From: Seison nebaliae
Lineage: Eukaryota > Rotifera > Pararotatoria > Seisonacea > Seisonidae
DNA length: 64,000 nt
Assembly (NCBI GenBank): GCA_023231475.1
Contig: JALJEE010000986.1
Location: 1-64,000 of the forward strand
Direction: 5' to 3'
How positions within the stretch are numbered: position 1 is the stretch's first letter; each line of letters starts with the position of its first letter. Below, piece by piece: positions 63,501 through 64,000 of the stretch. Below the pieces are notes generated by a model. The model saw nothing but the letters and a program-made list of their open reading frames with translations, did not search any database and was not told the DNA's origin. Position numbers and translations under genes: made by a program.

Positions 63501-63745
63501 CAAAAACTCATAGTAACAGCAACAATAACAACAACAACAATAATAATGTAGTAACATTTAGTAAAACGTTTGACGTGATCAATCCAAAGAATGGTAATGA
63601 TAATTCTTATAATCTTGTGAATTCATCAAGTAGCAATCAGTGGCATCCAAACGGGAAGACACGACACCACTTACTGAGTGGATCACCCAGAAATCGTCGA
63701 TCTTCCAAGAATACTCCCAAGAGCAGTAATCGTCAAAATTCATAA
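60568..63745 (+). CDS. MAPK15: Atypical MAP kinase ERK7/ERK8
   Basis: Ten exons: 60568-60636, 60689-60908, 60958-61088, 61143-61303, 61350-61489, 61561-61615, 61743-61883, 61930-62035, 62088-62730, 62781-63745; 876 residues. The kinase domain covers about 14-300: [33 protein letters not shown] (nearly identical to ERK8), HRDQKPCNILL with the Gln typical of ERK7/8, DFGLARS, the TEY activation motif at Thr175-Tyr177, [10 protein letters not shown] and [15 protein letters not shown]7 autophosphorylates its TEY and acts in ciliogenesis, secretion and transporter turnover. The remaining ~550 residues are Asn/Ser/His/Tyr-rich and disordered; mammalian tails are about 240 residues. A Pro-rich PCNA-type motif is not obvious. 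Every intron begins GTT. All junctions keep the frame. Confidence 0.94.
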
Positions 63746-64000
63746 ATTATCACCCCTTCACATACGTAAAAATCAGAAACTGTAGTTATCTGACGTGCAC
63801 AACCATCGTGACTTTACCACAATATAAATAGAAATTATTTTCAAAATACTTTTCTCCGATTTTCTTATTGACCAATAAAATTTATTCAATATCTCTATAC
63901 TATAATATTTAAGATTATTCGAAAAAAATTTTTTTATCAAAATTAATAATTCACATTATTTGTGAAAAAAATTATTCCAAATAATTAGAAGGAATTAGAG

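Overview
This is AT-rich nuclear DNA of a small-genome animal. All multi-exon genes have short spliceosomal introns, mostly 44-136 bp, and the proteins are metazoan: MAPKAPK2, Disabled, Misato, BAF53/ACTL6, a two-pore K+ channel, Yippee, QTRT1, DRP1, UNC-18/Munc18, signal peptide peptidase and ERK7/MAPK15. The 26/29-kDa-type cysteine protease and a lachesin-like Ig protein point to an arthropod. Compactness, low GC and long Asn/Gln/Ser/His runs would suit an acariform mite, but a nematode or other ecdysozoan is not excluded. I saw no bacterial operons, CRISPR arrays, rRNA or convincing tRNA.

Layout. 1-3.3 kb is a graveyard of mobile DNA: two decayed, tandem, diverged hAT transposase copies and a fragment that looks like the 3' end of a LINE. 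3.3-8.6 kb is gene-poor apart from an orphan exon resembling RNF220. 8.6-20 kb holds MAPKAPK2 (+), a coiled-coil protein (-), a peroxidasin-like peroxidase (-) and Disabled (-). 20-31.2 kb holds a partly resolved short-exon gene (-), misato (+), ACTL6 (-), the 26/29-kDa-like protease (-), a small unknown gene (+) and the K2P channel (-). 31-34 kb is mostly empty. 34-38.1 kb holds the lachesin-like gene and a Yippee gene with a large C-terminal extension (both -). 38-41 kb contains a broken gene with a MITE-like element inside an exon. 41.4-63.7 kb is dense: QTRT1 (+), an unknown KSP-repeat protein (-), DRP1 (-), UNC-18 (-), an unknown 1396-aa protein (+), signal peptide peptidase (-) and MAPK15 (+).

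Combined exon models were built by hand from reading-frame continuity and protein homology. Each main model sums to a multiple of three. The most striking outcome is the 5' splice sites: by my hand count about 51 of 58 inferred introns begin GTT, where nearly all animals use GTA or GTG (GTRAGT). The second is a Yippee domain, normally nearly the whole of a ~120-residue protein, in one reading frame with about 500 extra residues. The genes do not form one pathway. Themes are vesicle and membrane traffic (UNC-18, Disabled, DRP1, SPP), MAP-kinase signalling (MAPKAPK2, MAPK15) and mitochondria (DRP1, Misato, possibly QTRT1).
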